NCBI RefSeq assembly: GCF_016464305.1
Contig: NZ_JAEIOJ010000012.1
Location: 91,660-155,659 of the forward strand
Length of the DNA: 64,000 nucleotides
From: Umezawaea beigongshangensis
GTDB lineage: Bacteria > Actinomycetota > Actinomycetes > Mycobacteriales > Pseudonocardiaceae
Direction of reading: 5' to 3'
The notes under the pieces were generated by a model, which worked only from the letters and a program-made list of their open reading frames with translations, ran no database searches and was not told the DNA's origin. The position numbers were made by a program, and so were the translations under genes. Below are positions 24,939 to 33,884 of the stretch, in pieces. Positions within the stretch are counted from its first letter, which is position 1; every line of letters begins with the position of its first letter.

Positions 24939-25829
24939 ATGGACGTGCTCAGCGACGTGGTCAGCGCTCTCCGCGTCGGCCGACCGTTCGCCAACAGGGA
25001 GGACCGGCGCGGCACCTGGCGCACCGAGTTCGCGGCGTTCTCCGGGATCGGCTTCCACCTGGTGCTCGCGGGCGGCTGCCGGGTGGTCGTGCCCGGTGCC
25101 GCCCCGTTCGTCCTCGGGCCCGGTGACGTGGTGCTCACGCCGCGCGGCGCCGGGCACGCGCTCACCGACCTCGACGGGGACGCGGACCGGCCCGTGGAAC
25201 TGCTGTGCGGGGCGTACCAGCTCGGCGGAGGTCACACGCACCCGCTGCTGGCAGAGCTGCCGGAGGTGATCCACCTGTCGGTGCGTCTGTGCGGACACCC
25301 GGCGCTGGCCGGTGTGGTCTCCCTGCTCGGCGGTGAGCTGCACGACCCCGGCCTCGGCGCGGACGCCGCCGTCCCGGCGCTGCTGGACGTGCTCCTGCTG
25401 TTCCTGCTGCGGGAGCACCTGACGGCTCAGGCCGACAGCGGTGCGCCGGGCTGGTGCGCCGCGCTCGCGGACCCGGTGGTCGGCACCGCCCTGCGCTGCG
25501 TGCACGAGGACCCGGCCCGGCGGTGGACGGTCGAGGAGCTGGGGGCGCGGGCCGGGCTGTCCAGGGCCGCCTTCTCCCGCAGGTTCACCGCGCTGGTGGG
25601 GCAGCCGCCGCTGACCTACCTGACCCGCTGGCGACTCACCCTCGGCACCGGGCTCCTGCGGGAGACGGAGCTGCCGCTGGCGTCGATCGCCGAGCGCTGC
25701 GGCTACTCCTCGCCGTTCGCCTTCGCCAACGCCTTCAAGCGGGAGCACGGCACCTCACCGGGACGCTACCGCGAGCGGCGCCGCTCCGACGGCGACGTCC
25801 AGCGGTGGACCGGACCGTCCGCCGGGTGA
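24939..25829 (+). CDS. AraC family regulator with cupin sensor
   Basis: 296-aa regulator. The N-terminal cupin-like domain (AraC_binding_2 type) has the pattern FVLGPGDVVLTPRGAGHAL. The C-terminal double helix-turn-helix includes WTVEELGARAGLSRAAFSRR and IAERCGYSSPFAFANAFKRE. ATG at 24939 follows GGAGG. Regulators of this form often activate the neighbouring divergent enzyme in response to its substrate; here that enzyme is the MBL-fold hydrolase. Confidence 0.88.
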   Translation: MDVLSDVVSALRVGRPFANREDRRGTWRTEFAAFSGIGFHLVLAGGCRVVVPGAAPFVLGPGDVVLTPRGAGHALTDLDGDADRPVELLCGAYQLGGGHTHPLLAELPEVIHLSVRLCGHPALAGVVSLLGGELHDPGLGADAAVPALLDVLLLFLLREHLTAQADSGAPGWCAALADPVVGTALRCVHEDPARRWTVEELGARAGLSRAAFSRRFTALVGQPPLTYLTRWRLTLGTGLLRETELPLASIAERCGYSSPFAFANAFKREHGTSPGRYRERRRSDGDVQRWTGPSAG

Positions 25830-25889
25830 TGCCGGTCGTGAGCACGGGTGCGCGGACGTGCACCTCGGGCGGTGAACCCGCGACCCGCG

Positions 25890-26000
25890 CTCGCCGAACG
25901 GCTGCCCGCGCACCCCGTTCCGGCGATCGTCACGGCGCTCGACGCGCTTCCGCTCACCGCCAGCGGAAAGCTCGACCGCGCGGCGCTGCGCGACCGGCGG
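25890..26000 (+). pseudogene. Remnant of NRPS adenylation domain C-terminus
   Basis: An open stretch of about 37 codons reads like the end of an NRPS adenylation domain. It includes the A10 core LPLTASGKLDRAALRDR with the catalytic Lys of the GKxD motif, preceded by LAERLPAHPVPAIVTALDA. Nothing before or after belongs to an NRPS, so this is a gene relic rather than an expressed protein. Confidence 0.7.
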
Positions 26001-26530
26001 GCCGGTCGGTCCAGCCGTGCCGCGACCGGCCGGAGTTCGGACGCGCTCGGCGCGCGTCGTGGGCCGGGATCGGCGCACCTGGTGCAGATGGGAGCCCGCA
26101 GGCCGCGTCCGGGTGGCGGCCGGGGGAACAGTCGGCGGAACCGAGGGGCGTTGCGTGAAGCAGTTGAGCGTGCAGATCGACGGACCCGGCCGACCACTCG
26201 TTGCCGGGACACGCGGCCGTGCTCACCGGCTTCGTGCGGGAGCTCGGCGTCTCCGACGCGGTCGTCGTCGGCTGGAGCACGGGCGGGCAGGCGCACGGTG
26301 TGGCGCTCCCCGGCGGACAGCAGGGTGGCCGCGTCAGCGGGCTGGTTCGCCGGTGCCGCTCGCAGGTCCGGCGAGGGGCGGACCGCCGATCTCGGCGCCG
26401 TGCCCGAATCTCTGGCGCCGTTCGGCCGGGATCACCGCGCCACCGTCGTCGTGGTGGAGCTGGCCCAGGTCGCGATGTGCGGACGCCGGGCTGGTCGTGG
26501 CTCTCCGGTGTCGATCGCGGTCTCCCGCCG
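26001..26530. other. Gene-decay region
   Basis: Apart from the hydrolase remnant, no intact gene is visible between the NRPS remnant and the AA10 terminator. Open frames here are Arg-rich shadows. The stretch is best read as decayed accessory DNA. Confidence 0.5.
26155..26320 (+). pseudogene. Frameshifted alpha/beta-hydrolase remnant
   Basis: Starting with GTG at 26155 the sequence reads VKQLSVQIDGPGRPLV, a typical alpha/beta-hydrolase N-terminus. From about 26201 the homology continues in another frame with HAAVLTGFVRELGVSDAVVV and the nucleophile elbow GWSTGGQ. The region between is missing and the rest of the hydrolase is absent, so the gene is decayed. Confidence 0.6.
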
Positions 26531-26570
26531 CGCATCGGCCCGGCGCCGGTGCTGGCGCCGGGCCGATGCG
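26531..26570 (-). terminator. Hairpin terminator of AA10 gene
   Basis: A 17-bp perfect stem (26531-26547 against 26554-26570) with a six-base loop, 27 bases after the stop of the minus-strand AA10 gene. Confidence 0.85.
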
Positions 26571-26596
26571 CTCGCGGATTCGGGTCGATCGGATTT

Positions 26597-27259
26597 CTAG
26601 CCGAAGTTCACGTCGCTGCACCACATGTACGCCTGGTCCAGGTGCGAGGCCTGCCAGATGGTGAACAGGACGTGGTGTCCCCTGTAGGAGCCGTTGGTCT
26701 GGACGTTGAACGTGATGTCCTTGGCCGGGGCGTACCTGCCGGTCTGCGTGATGAAGTCGAGGTTGCCCCAACCCAGGCGCTGGGTGGCCGGGTCGAACCC
26801 GTTCTTGCTGATGTAGACCCGGAAGTAGTCAGCGCCGTGGCTGGCCTGGTCGTGCAGCTGGATGGAGAAGTTGCTGCCGACGTTGGTGGTCCTCCACTTG
26901 CCGGGGGTGTTCAGGGAGTTGTTGCGCGAGAGGGCGTTGCTGCAGAGCTGCCCGTCGGGGGTCGCTCCCTGGAAGTTCCCGCCCAGGCCGTCCCGCAGCG
27001 CGCTCATCCAGTTCCACATGGTGTCGGCGTTGGCCTGGAAGGCCTGCCAGCACATGGGGTCCTGCTGCTGCATCGCGGGGTTCGTGTGCTGACTGCCCCA
27101 GGACTGCCAGCACTGGTAGGCGCGGGTGGCGGGACTGACGATGGTGCCGTGCGCCGAAGCCGTCGGGACCAGGACGAACATGCTGGCCAACACGCTGACG
27201 ACCAGCGCGATGAGGCCCCGTCGTGTGGTGACGGACCCGGAGGTGCTGCGCATGCGCAT
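26597..27259 (-). CDS. AA10 lytic polysaccharide monooxygenase
   Basis: 220-aa secreted copper enzyme that oxidatively cleaves cellulose or chitin. Signal peptide cleavage after ASA leaves H37 as the mature N-terminus, the first ligand of the copper histidine brace; H141 in ASHGADYFRVYI is the second. The axial aromatic is near the C-terminus (CSDVNF). It is a single-domain form without a binding module. ATG at 27259 follows GGAGG at seven bases. An upstream CebR box ties it to the GH12 gene at 1885 and suggests it works on cellulose. Confidence 0.93.
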   Translation of the reverse strand: MRMRSTSGSVTTRRGLIALVVSVLASMFVLVPTASAHGTIVSPATRAYQCWQSWGSQHTNPAMQQQDPMCWQAFQANADTMWNWMSALRDGLGGNFQGATPDGQLCSNALSRNNSLNTPGKWRTTNVGSNFSIQLHDQASHGADYFRVYISKNGFDPATQRLGWGNLDFITQTGRYAPAKDITFNVQTNGSYRGHHVLFTIWQASHLDQAYMWCSDVNFG

Positions 27260-27302
27260 GGGTGAACCTCCACTCTTCAGATCGTTGAGCGGCGGCGGAA
27301 CC

Positions 27303-27316
27303 TGGGAGCGCTCCCA
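27303..27316. promoter_or_regulatory. CebR-type operator upstream of AA10 gene
   Basis: TGGGAGCGCTCCCA, identical to the copy at 1831-1844, lies 44 bp before the AA10 start. It indicates repression lifted by cello-oligosaccharides. Confidence 0.9.
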
Positions 27317-27412
27317 GGCCAGTCGTCAGCGTAACTGTCACCGGACGAAACTTCAACGAAACATTCGGTGGTAGTTGCGGCCCGCACGGCACCGGCGACG
27401 ACGGGCCACCAC

Positions 27413-27459
27413 GCCGCCGGGGACGGACCGGGATGCTGCCCCGGCCCGTCCCCGGCGGC
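27413..27459 (-). terminator. Hairpin terminator of secreted peptidase gene
   Basis: A 14-bp perfect stem (27413-27426 against 27446-27459) just after the stop at 27466 of the minus-strand peptidase gene. Confidence 0.75.
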
Positions 27460-27465
27460 CCGCGC

Positions 27466-29175
27466 TCAGCGCGCGTTGGCCTCGACGATCCTGTTCCGGA
27501 CCGCCTCGCGCAGCGGGGACGACGGCTGGACCTCGGCGGTGCTCATGGTCTGCTGACCGCGCACGGGACCGTCCACCGGGTGGACGACGTCCTCACCCAG
27601 CAGCGGCGTGCCGGGGCAGGTGATGTCGCCCGGCCTGGAGTTGCGCAGCAGGAACACGTTCACCGCGCCGTCGACGCACGGATTGCCCTCCAGGGCGTAC
27701 TGACCGTGGAACGCCGCGTCGTCCACGGCCACCAGCGACACTCCCGGCGCGGCCCGCACGGCCGAGCGAGCCGATTCGTAGCCGGTCTGCGGGTCGAACT
27801 CGCCCTGCACGACCAGGACCTGTCCGGCGATCTCCGCGGGCAGGTTCGGCAGGTGCTGGCGCGGTGCGTCGGACCAGAACCCGCAGGGTTCGCTGAGTCC
27901 GTACAGCCAGCCGAACAACGGGTAGCGGCGGCCCTGGGTCTCGCTGAGGGCGCGGTACCACGCGGCCGGCCGGGTCCGCTGGTCCCCGCACGCGACGGCG
28001 AGCCTGGTGCCGGCCACCTTCGTGTGGTCCTCCGCGAGAGCCGTGCCGACTCGCGCCGCGGTCAGGTCTGCGACGGGAACCCCGAAGACCTCGCGGGAGA
28101 CGGCGTCCGTCCGCTCCCGCACCTCCGGCGACGCGGCCGCCGCCTCCGGCACGCCGTTCATCTCGCGCACCGCCGCGGCGAAGAAACCACCCGCCAGCAG
28201 GAAGCGGAACTCGCTGCCCATGCCGACGAACAGCGAGTCCCAGGTGTCGGGTGCGACACCGTTGTCGCGGAAGTAGACGCGGCTCTGCTCCCACAGCTCC
28301 GCCGCCCGTTCCGCGGTGGGGCCGAGGAGATCGGGGTACTGCCGGACCGCCCAGGGGAGGAACACGTCCTCGAACTGCCGCTGGCCGATGCGAGGGAAGT
28401 CCTCGAAGGCCGCCTGGAGCCTGCCCTGCCAGTTCACGCTGGAGTCGAGCACGACCTTCCCGGTGTTCTCCGGGAACAGCGAGGCGTACTTGGCGCCGAG
28501 CCAGCTGCCGTAGGAGTAGCCGAGGTAGTGCAGCTTCTCCTGGCCGAGCAGGTGGCGGACGAGGTCCATGTCGTGGGCGGTCTGCCAGGTGGTGATGAAC
28601 GGGGTCAGCGCGTCGCTCTGGCAGGCCTCGGCGATGGCGCGGGGGTTCTTCTGGTGTTCGGCGATGCTGTCGGCGGACCGGTCGCGCGCGTCGAGGTCGG
28701 TCCTGGTGGTGAGTTCGCTGGTGGGCACCGAGCAGATCAGGCCGAGCTGTTGGGGGGTGGTGCCGCCTTCCTGGCCGGTGCCGCGGGGGTCCATGCCGAT
28801 GATGTCGTACTGCTCGTTGAGGGCGGGTTGCAGCGCGGCCAGGGCTCCGGCCAGGGAGGTGCCCTGGCCGCCGGGACCGCCGGGGTTGGTCAGCAGCACG
28901 CCGGTGCGCTCACCGGTGGCCGGGACCCGGCTGATGGAGACCTGCAGGTCCGTGCCGGAGGCCGGATCGGCCCAGTCGCGCGGCACGCGCACCAGCGCGC
29001 ACTGCGCGGGCCGCGCGTCCGGGGACTGGGTGAACAGGCACTCGCCCCAGCTGAGCTGCTGACCCAGGTAGGGATCGAGCGGGTTCCCGGCGGGCTCGGC
29101 GAGCGCTGTGCCGGGAGTGGTGAGGACGGACAGCAACAACGTCGTCACCACGCCCGTCGTGGTGGATCGGCGCAT
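27466..29175 (-). CDS. Secreted tripeptidyl aminopeptidase-like hydrolase
   Basis: 569-aa secreted serine peptidase of the SlpD/TAP (S33) group known from streptomycetes. The signal peptide ends near TALAEPAG. Domain order is an N-terminal alpha/beta hydrolase core with LLTNPGGPGGQG (oxyanion hole) and nucleophile LGYSYGSWLGA near residue 218, then a TAP-like C-terminal domain with VQGEFDPQTGYE (Asp) and AFHGQYA (His). It would remove short peptides from protein N-termini outside the cell. ATG at 29175. It has its own terminator and no clear operon partner. Confidence 0.88.
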   Translation of the reverse strand: MRRSTTTGVVTTLLLSVLTTPGTALAEPAGNPLDPYLGQQLSWGECLFTQSPDARPAQCALVRVPRDWADPASGTDLQVSISRVPATGERTGVLLTNPGGPGGQGTSLAGALAALQPALNEQYDIIGMDPRGTGQEGGTTPQQLGLICSVPTSELTTRTDLDARDRSADSIAEHQKNPRAIAEACQSDALTPFITTWQTAHDMDLVRHLLGQEKLHYLGYSYGSWLGAKYASLFPENTGKVVLDSSVNWQGRLQAAFEDFPRIGQRQFEDVFLPWAVRQYPDLLGPTAERAAELWEQSRVYFRDNGVAPDTWDSLFVGMGSEFRFLLAGGFFAAAVREMNGVPEAAAASPEVRERTDAVSREVFGVPVADLTAARVGTALAEDHTKVAGTRLAVACGDQRTRPAAWYRALSETQGRRYPLFGWLYGLSEPCGFWSDAPRQHLPNLPAEIAGQVLVVQGEFDPQTGYESARSAVRAAPGVSLVAVDDAAFHGQYALEGNPCVDGAVNVFLLRNSRPGDITCPGTPLLGEDVVHPVDGPVRGQQTMSTAEVQPSSPLREAVRNRIVEANAR

Positions 29176-29290
29176 GACACTCCTCGCGTGTGGGGACGGG
29201 AGGACGAGCCTCACGGCGAACGCGGTCGCCGCGCCACCACCGAAGGTCGGGACCGCACTGGTCCTTTGGGACCAGAGAGGGGTCTCCGGG

Positions 29291-30499
29291 TCAGAGTTCG
29301 CCGGTCGGGCGGCGCCCGTCGACCAGCGCCTCGACCTGCTCGGGGGTGAACGGCGGATCGAGCAGGTCGCCGCGCTGGGCGTGGCAGCGGAACATGTCCG
29401 CGATGTAGTGCATCCGGTCGGGCAGGTCGGCCCAGTCGCGCGCGGCCGTGCCGAGCACGCTGTTCCCGGTCGGATCGACGATCGCGAGCAGTGCCAGCAG
29501 TTCCGGGTCGGACAGCTCCGCGAGCAGCGGTGGGAACGTCGCGGGCAGGTCGTCGCCCAGGTCGAGCAGTTCACCACCGGGCAGCGCCAGGGTCATCAGG
29601 TGCTCGGTGACCGCACGCCGGACCAGCACGCGCGCGTGGTCGGCCAGCTGCTCGCCGGCGATGCGCACGGCGGTTCGCCTGCCCAGCACGGTCAGCAGCG
29701 CCAGGCGCAGCGACCGGACCACCCGGTTGCCCGGCAGGATCAGCTCGAACAGCCGGCGTTCGAGTTCGCGGGGGTCGACCACCGGGGCCTCCAGCGCGGC
29801 GGTGATCTCGGGTTGCAGCCGGGTCTGCTCGTGCAGGCCGATCTCGACGTTCGCCAGGAGCAGCAGTTCGGCGCGCCGCTCGGGGTCGGCGGTGGTCATC
29901 GCCCGGTGGTACCGGGGGAAGGCCTGCCGGAGGTAGCGCTGGCCCTCGGGCGGCTCACCGGGTCGCAGCGCGTCGCAGAACTCCTCGATCCGTCGTTGGT
30001 CGTCGGCGGCCGGGTCGTCGGCGAACTCGGCGAGGAAGCGGGCGAACTCGCGCGCGATCTCCTCGAAGACCTTGAGGTTGCCCCGTGCCGACGCGGCGCT
30101 GACGTCGTCGAGCCGCGCGGTCGTCACCACGGCCTGGCGCACCAGCTGGTGAGCGCTGTCCAGGGTCTTCCGGGGAACGGCCCGCCGCAGGCTGCGCACC
30201 ACCAGGTCGATCCCGGCGGCCGCCTCGGGCGAGGACTTCAGCAGGCGCCCCACCGCGCGTGCCAGGTCCTCCTGGCGGATGGTCTGCCCCACCTGCTTGG
30301 ACGCCCACACCGCGAAGGTGCACCAGTTCGAGGCCCCGCCGGTGCGAGCGGCCAGCGCCCGCGACAGCCGGTGGTAGCAGTGGGTGATCTGCAGGTTGCG
30401 GACGACGGGGTCGGCGTGCGCCGCGATCCGGTCGACCTCGGCGACCACCGGTGGGGCGTCGCTGCTGGGCTCGTGCACGTCCGCACCGGTTCGACTCAT
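29291..30499 (-). CDS. Conserved hypothetical protein (402 aa)
   Basis: Soluble, largely helical protein of 402 aa with no signal peptide or membrane segment. I do not recognise an established domain. A conserved-looking core is NWCTFAVWASKQVGQTIRQE near residue 60, followed by helical, charged segments and a C-terminal MHYIADMFRCHAQRG. Codon use is like its neighbours, so it is probably expressed. ATG at 30499. It is divergent from a helical TPR-like protein at 30708, and the two may be functionally linked. Confidence 0.7.
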   Translation of the reverse strand: MSRTGADVHEPSSDAPPVVAEVDRIAAHADPVVRNLQITHCYHRLSRALAARTGGASNWCTFAVWASKQVGQTIRQEDLARAVGRLLKSSPEAAAGIDLVVRSLRRAVPRKTLDSAHQLVRQAVVTTARLDDVSAASARGNLKVFEEIAREFARFLAEFADDPAADDQRRIEEFCDALRPGEPPEGQRYLRQAFPRYHRAMTTADPERRAELLLLANVEIGLHEQTRLQPEITAALEAPVVDPRELERRLFELILPGNRVVRSLRLALLTVLGRRTAVRIAGEQLADHARVLVRRAVTEHLMTLALPGGELLDLGDDLPATFPPLLAELSDPELLALLAIVDPTGNSVLGTAARDWADLPDRMHYIADMFRCHAQRGDLLDPPFTPEQVEALVDGRRPTGEL

Positions 30500-30707
30500 G
30501 ACGCCGACCCTTCCTCTCCGGGGTTGCACCTGCACGATCGTCCGGAGGCCGGTGAACGTGACGGCCGGATCGGGGGTTCACACCAACGGTGACGACCGGG
30601 GAGCGAGGTCCGCGCACCGCACGGCGTGCCCTCCGCTCGGCGCTCGGATCGACGACGTCCTCCTCGGAGAGGAACGGCGTACGGTCGGGGTGGGGAAGGA
30701 GCTGGCG

Positions 30708-31160
30708 ATGATCGCAGATCCGACGATCGTCCGGATAGGCGGAGCGGTGCAGCTCGGCCACGGAGGCGATCGGGAAGCCGCTCGCCTCCTGCTCGCGGAG
30801 ATCTGGGACGAGATCGGCGGCGAGCGGGGGGATCCCCTGCACCGGTGCACGCTCGCGCACGCGATGGCCGACCTGCAGGACGACGTGGGGGGCGAGCTGG
30901 TCTGGGACCAGCGAGCACTGGCGGCCGCCGATCTGCTGACCGATGCGCGGATGGCGCAGGCCGGGGTGACGCCCCTGGTGGCCGGCCTGTACCCGTCGCT
31001 GCACCTGAACCTGAGCGAGTGCTACCGCGAGCTGGGCGACCTCGACCGAGCGCGTGAGCACCTCGACCGGGCGCGGGCCACGATCGGCGCGCTGGGCGAC
31101 GACGCGTACGGACAGCTGATCAGGCGGGGCATGGAGCAGATCGCCGATCAGCTGCGCTGA
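30708..31160 (+). CDS. Small TPR-like helical protein
   Basis: 150-aa soluble protein with three or four helical hairpins of TPR style, for example LHLNLSECYRELGDLDRAREH near residues 100-120. No enzymatic motif is visible. ATG at 30708 follows AAGGAG with good spacing. Function unknown; it is probably a protein-interaction module. Divergent from the hypothetical gene at 29291. Confidence 0.72.
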   Translation: MIADPTIVRIGGAVQLGHGGDREAARLLLAEIWDEIGGERGDPLHRCTLAHAMADLQDDVGGELVWDQRALAAADLLTDARMAQAGVTPLVAGLYPSLHLNLSECYRELGDLDRAREHLDRARATIGALGDDAYGQLIRRGMEQIADQLR

Positions 31161-31934
31161 CCGGGCGACGGCGGACCGGTCAGCGCAGCCCTGCTGACCG
31201 CCGCGCGGCGACACGCGACGCGACCAGGCGGTCGTCCTCCCGCTCCGCGACCACGACGCCCGCCCGCCGGTCAGCCGGAGCCCGGACACGGCCGAGATCG
31301 GCCGCAGCTCGAACAGCACGCGGACCGGCCCGGTCCGCACCTTGTCCGACGCCCCCCGAGCGAGAGCAGGTCCCCACGATGCGCCTGGTGGTACCGGAGG
31401 AGTTCGCGCGAGGTCTCGCACAGGTGCACGACTGCCTGGTCCTCGCTGCTCCTCCGGCGGAGCGTCTGGTGGCCGAGGAACTGGATCGTGAGCACGTCGA
31501 ACGCTGTGCGGCCGTCGCGGGCGAGCGGGTCGATCTCGGCGAGCAGCCCGGCCCTGCTCGCGGTGTCCGGGAACGAGGCGTGCAGGTGCGCAAGCTCGAC
31601 AGCGCTCAGGCCCGGTGTCGTGGCCACCGGACACGACGGTGCTCCCGGAAGAGCAGGTGACGGCGAACGGACGGGACGCTGACCCGAGAAGGCGACTCGG
31701 GGAGCGAGGTCGCCGCGTTCGGTGTCGGCCCGTACAGCGGGAGCTCGAAGTCCGTCACCACTCGACCGCAGCAGGAGATCGGGCGATCAGAGGGGGGTTC
31801 GGTGCACCGGTGCCCGTCCGGACGGGCAGAACCTCACGAGCCGGTGCTCGACGCCGGTGGGCGCGTGCGGGTCGACGGCGCCGGTCACGGCCTCCGACTC
31901 GGACGGTGACGTCAGCCGCGCGACGAGCCGACGG
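31161..31934. other. Accessory stretch with one doubtful gene fragment
   Basis: Apart from the short minus-strand frame at 31271-31627, no gene can be supported. The last part (31640-31930) holds nothing recognisable. Confidence 0.45.
31271..31627 (-). pseudogene. Possible fragment of a helical protein
   Basis: The first 85 or so codons from a GTG at 31627 look protein-like (balanced Leu, Ala, Glu; ELAHLHASFPDTASRAGLLA, then VVHLCETSRELLRYHQAHRG). After that the frame turns into Arg/Cys/Ser-rich text typical of non-coding GC-rich DNA. It is best read as a truncated gene of unknown family; expression is doubtful. Confidence 0.3.
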
Positions 31935-32453
31935 TCATCCGGCGACGAGCTTCGCGACGTCGGGGGCGAAGACCGTCATCCAGTGCGGGCGCAGCCGGTA
32001 GTAGATCACGTCCGTGTCCCACTCGAAGGCGTTCTCGCCGTAGTGGTCCTTGAGGTACGCGAGCAGTTCTGGCCAGTCCGCGTCCGGCTCTGCGCCCTCG
32101 GGGTTGAGGGGGACCGCTGTGCCGTGCGTGAACACGCCCAGGTCCTCACCGCGCATGTGCGCGGCACTGGCGGCCGGGCGAGCGGCGAGGTGGCGGGCCT
32201 TGCCGGCGTCGCGCGCCGTGCCGAAGTACCACGTGCCGTGCAGGAAGTGCCCGTCCACACCGCTGATGCGTGGCTCGCCCTTCGCCGTCACGGTGGACAG
32301 GGCGAGCGTGCACATGCCGTCCAGGACCCCGGTGAGCTGCTCCGCGGTCATCGTGCGCTCGGTGAGCAGGGAGCGGAGGTGGGAGTTGGAGCTGGACAGG
32401 GAAGCGTCGAGCAGAGCCTGGAGCTGGTGGAGTTCTTCGGGGGTCTCGCGCAT
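31935..32453 (-). CDS. FMN-binding split-barrel (PNPOx-like) protein
   Basis: 172-aa protein of the pyridoxamine 5'-phosphate oxidase-like flavin or F420-binding split-barrel family. The barrel core includes MCTLALSTVTAKGEPRISGV and GHFLHGTWYFGTA, followed by KARHLAARPAAS. Such proteins reduce or oxidise small molecules with F420, FMN or haem; the substrate is not evident. ATG at 32453. It is a single gene, divergent from the cluster promoter at 32673. Confidence 0.8.
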   Translation of the reverse strand: MRETPEELHQLQALLDASLSSSNSHLRSLLTERTMTAEQLTGVLDGMCTLALSTVTAKGEPRISGVDGHFLHGTWYFGTARDAGKARHLAARPAASAAHMRGEDLGVFTHGTAVPLNPEGAEPDADWPELLAYLKDHYGENAFEWDTDVIYYRLRPHWMTVFAPDVAKLVAG

Positions 32454-32863
32454 CGGGCAACTCTAGCCAGGACCGGTCGTGGTCGGGCGTGAGGGGCTTT
32501 CAGATGATCATCCTGTCGGTCTGACCTGCGACGGGTCCGTCGGACGGTCCTGTGAGGACGGTGGTGGTGGGGTCGCGGTCGTTCGTGCGGGCGTTCCAGT
32601 GCGACGTGGTAGGGTGCACGGCTCCGATCGGACGTCGCCGTTCCGCTGTTCGGGGGGTCCGTGCCCGGCCCCTTGACACTCCAGCCGGTCGCCGATAGAA
32701 AAAAGTTGACCAAGATTGTGACCACCGTCCGGCCCGGCGCTTCACCCCGGAACCATCTGGGCTCGATGTTCCTGTGTTGTCCACAGTGGATGATCCTGGT
32801 GGTCCGGGCCGGTCTCGAGGACCGGGGTCGCGGGTGGCCGCGGACATCTGACAGGGAGACGTG
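32454..32863. other. Long promoter and leader region before cluster
   Basis: No gene. It contains the promoter at 32673-32701 and an AT-rich patch, followed by about 155 bases of possible 5' leader containing CTGTGTTGTCCACAGTGG (partial inverted repeat at about 32771-32789). Confidence 0.5.
32673..32701 (+). promoter_or_regulatory. Sigma-70-type promoter
   Basis: TTGACA at 32673-32678, a 17-bp spacer, then TAGAAA at 32696-32701. This is close to the actinomycete housekeeping consensus (TTGACN, TAGRAT) and is followed by an unusually AT-rich stretch. It reads toward the methyltransferase gene at 32864. Confidence 0.65.
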
Positions 32864-33709
32864 ATGGCTACCGAGCAGGCCTCCGGCACGAACGACGTTG
32901 CGGGGTTCTACGAAGGTCTCGGCCAGGTCCTCAACAAGGCGTGGGGGGAGAACCTGCACTACGGCTACTGGGAGGACGACGCCGACGACAGCACCGTCGA
33001 GACCGCCACGGCCCGGCTGACCGACCTGCTGATCACCGCGCTCGACCCGGCGCCCGGCGCCGAGGTGCTCGACATCGGTTGCGGCGTGGGCAAGCCGGCC
33101 CTCCAGCTCGTCGCGACCAGGTCCGTGCGCGTCACCGGCATCGCCATCAGCGAGGTCGAGGTGGAGCAGGCCGCCCAGCGCGCCGCCGAAGCAGGCCGGG
33201 CGGACGTGGCGGTCTTCCAGTACGCCGACGCGATGGCGATGCCGTTCGCCGACGACTCGTTCGACGCCGCTTACGCGATCGAGTCGATGCTCCACATGCC
33301 GGACCGCGGCAAGGCGATCGCCGAAGCGGCCAGGGTGCTGCGTCCCGGCGGCCGGCTGGCGATCGCCGACACCGTCGAGATCCCACCGGTCGGTCCCGAG
33401 GGCCGCCGGGTCCTCGACGAGATCTGCGCGGCCTACCACGTGAGCGCGTTCGCCACCGCCGACGAGTACTCCGAACTGCTGGCCGCCAACGGTTTCGTCG
33501 ACGTCGAGATCCGCGACATCAGCGACAGGGTGGCGCGCACCGGCGTGATCATGGCCGACGCCGTGGCGGCGCGGCGCGACGAGCTGTCGCGGTTGAGCGG
33601 TCCGGAACCGGTCGACCAGTACATCGACCTCATGCGCCGCGCCGCGGCCAGCCCGGACAACGGCTACCTCGTGCTCACCGCGACCCTGGGCGCGGCAGCC
33701 CGCTCCTGA
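32864..33709 (+). CDS. RebM-like small-molecule methyltransferase
   Basis: 281-aa class I methyltransferase very similar in motif order to sugar O-methyltransferase RebM and other natural-product methyltransferases. It shows HYGYWEDDAD at the start, SAM motif VLDIGCGVGKPALQL, YADAMAMPFADDSFDAAYAI and RVLRPGGRLAIAD. ATG at 32864 follows GGGAGACGTG. It opens the right-hand biosynthetic region behind a clear promoter, and the UvrA-like gene follows 175 bp downstream. It probably tailors the cluster's product. Confidence 0.87.
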   Translation: MATEQASGTNDVAGFYEGLGQVLNKAWGENLHYGYWEDDADDSTVETATARLTDLLITALDPAPGAEVLDIGCGVGKPALQLVATRSVRVTGIAISEVEVEQAAQRAAEAGRADVAVFQYADAMAMPFADDSFDAAYAIESMLHMPDRGKAIAEAARVLRPGGRLAIADTVEIPPVGPEGRRVLDEICAAYHVSAFATADEYSELLAANGFVDVEIRDISDRVARTGVIMADAVAARRDELSRLSGPEPVDQYIDLMRRAAASPDNGYLVLTATLGAAARS

Positions 33710-33884
33710 TCCTGGCCGGACCGCCGCACGGGGCGTCCCGTGCGCGCTCCGCGAGGAGAGGGGACGTCGGACCGGCGACGGTGCCTCCTGGTCGGAGGCC
33801 CCGTCGCCGCGGTCTGCCGAGGGTCGTGGCCCGCGGGCGTCGGAGCACGCGCGACAACACCAGTTTTCGACTTTGTGAGGAGTG

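Noticed and set aside
32702..32863. Riboswitch or attenuator in the leader before the RebM-like gene
   Set aside because: Only a partial inverted repeat is visible; no known riboswitch core could be recognised.
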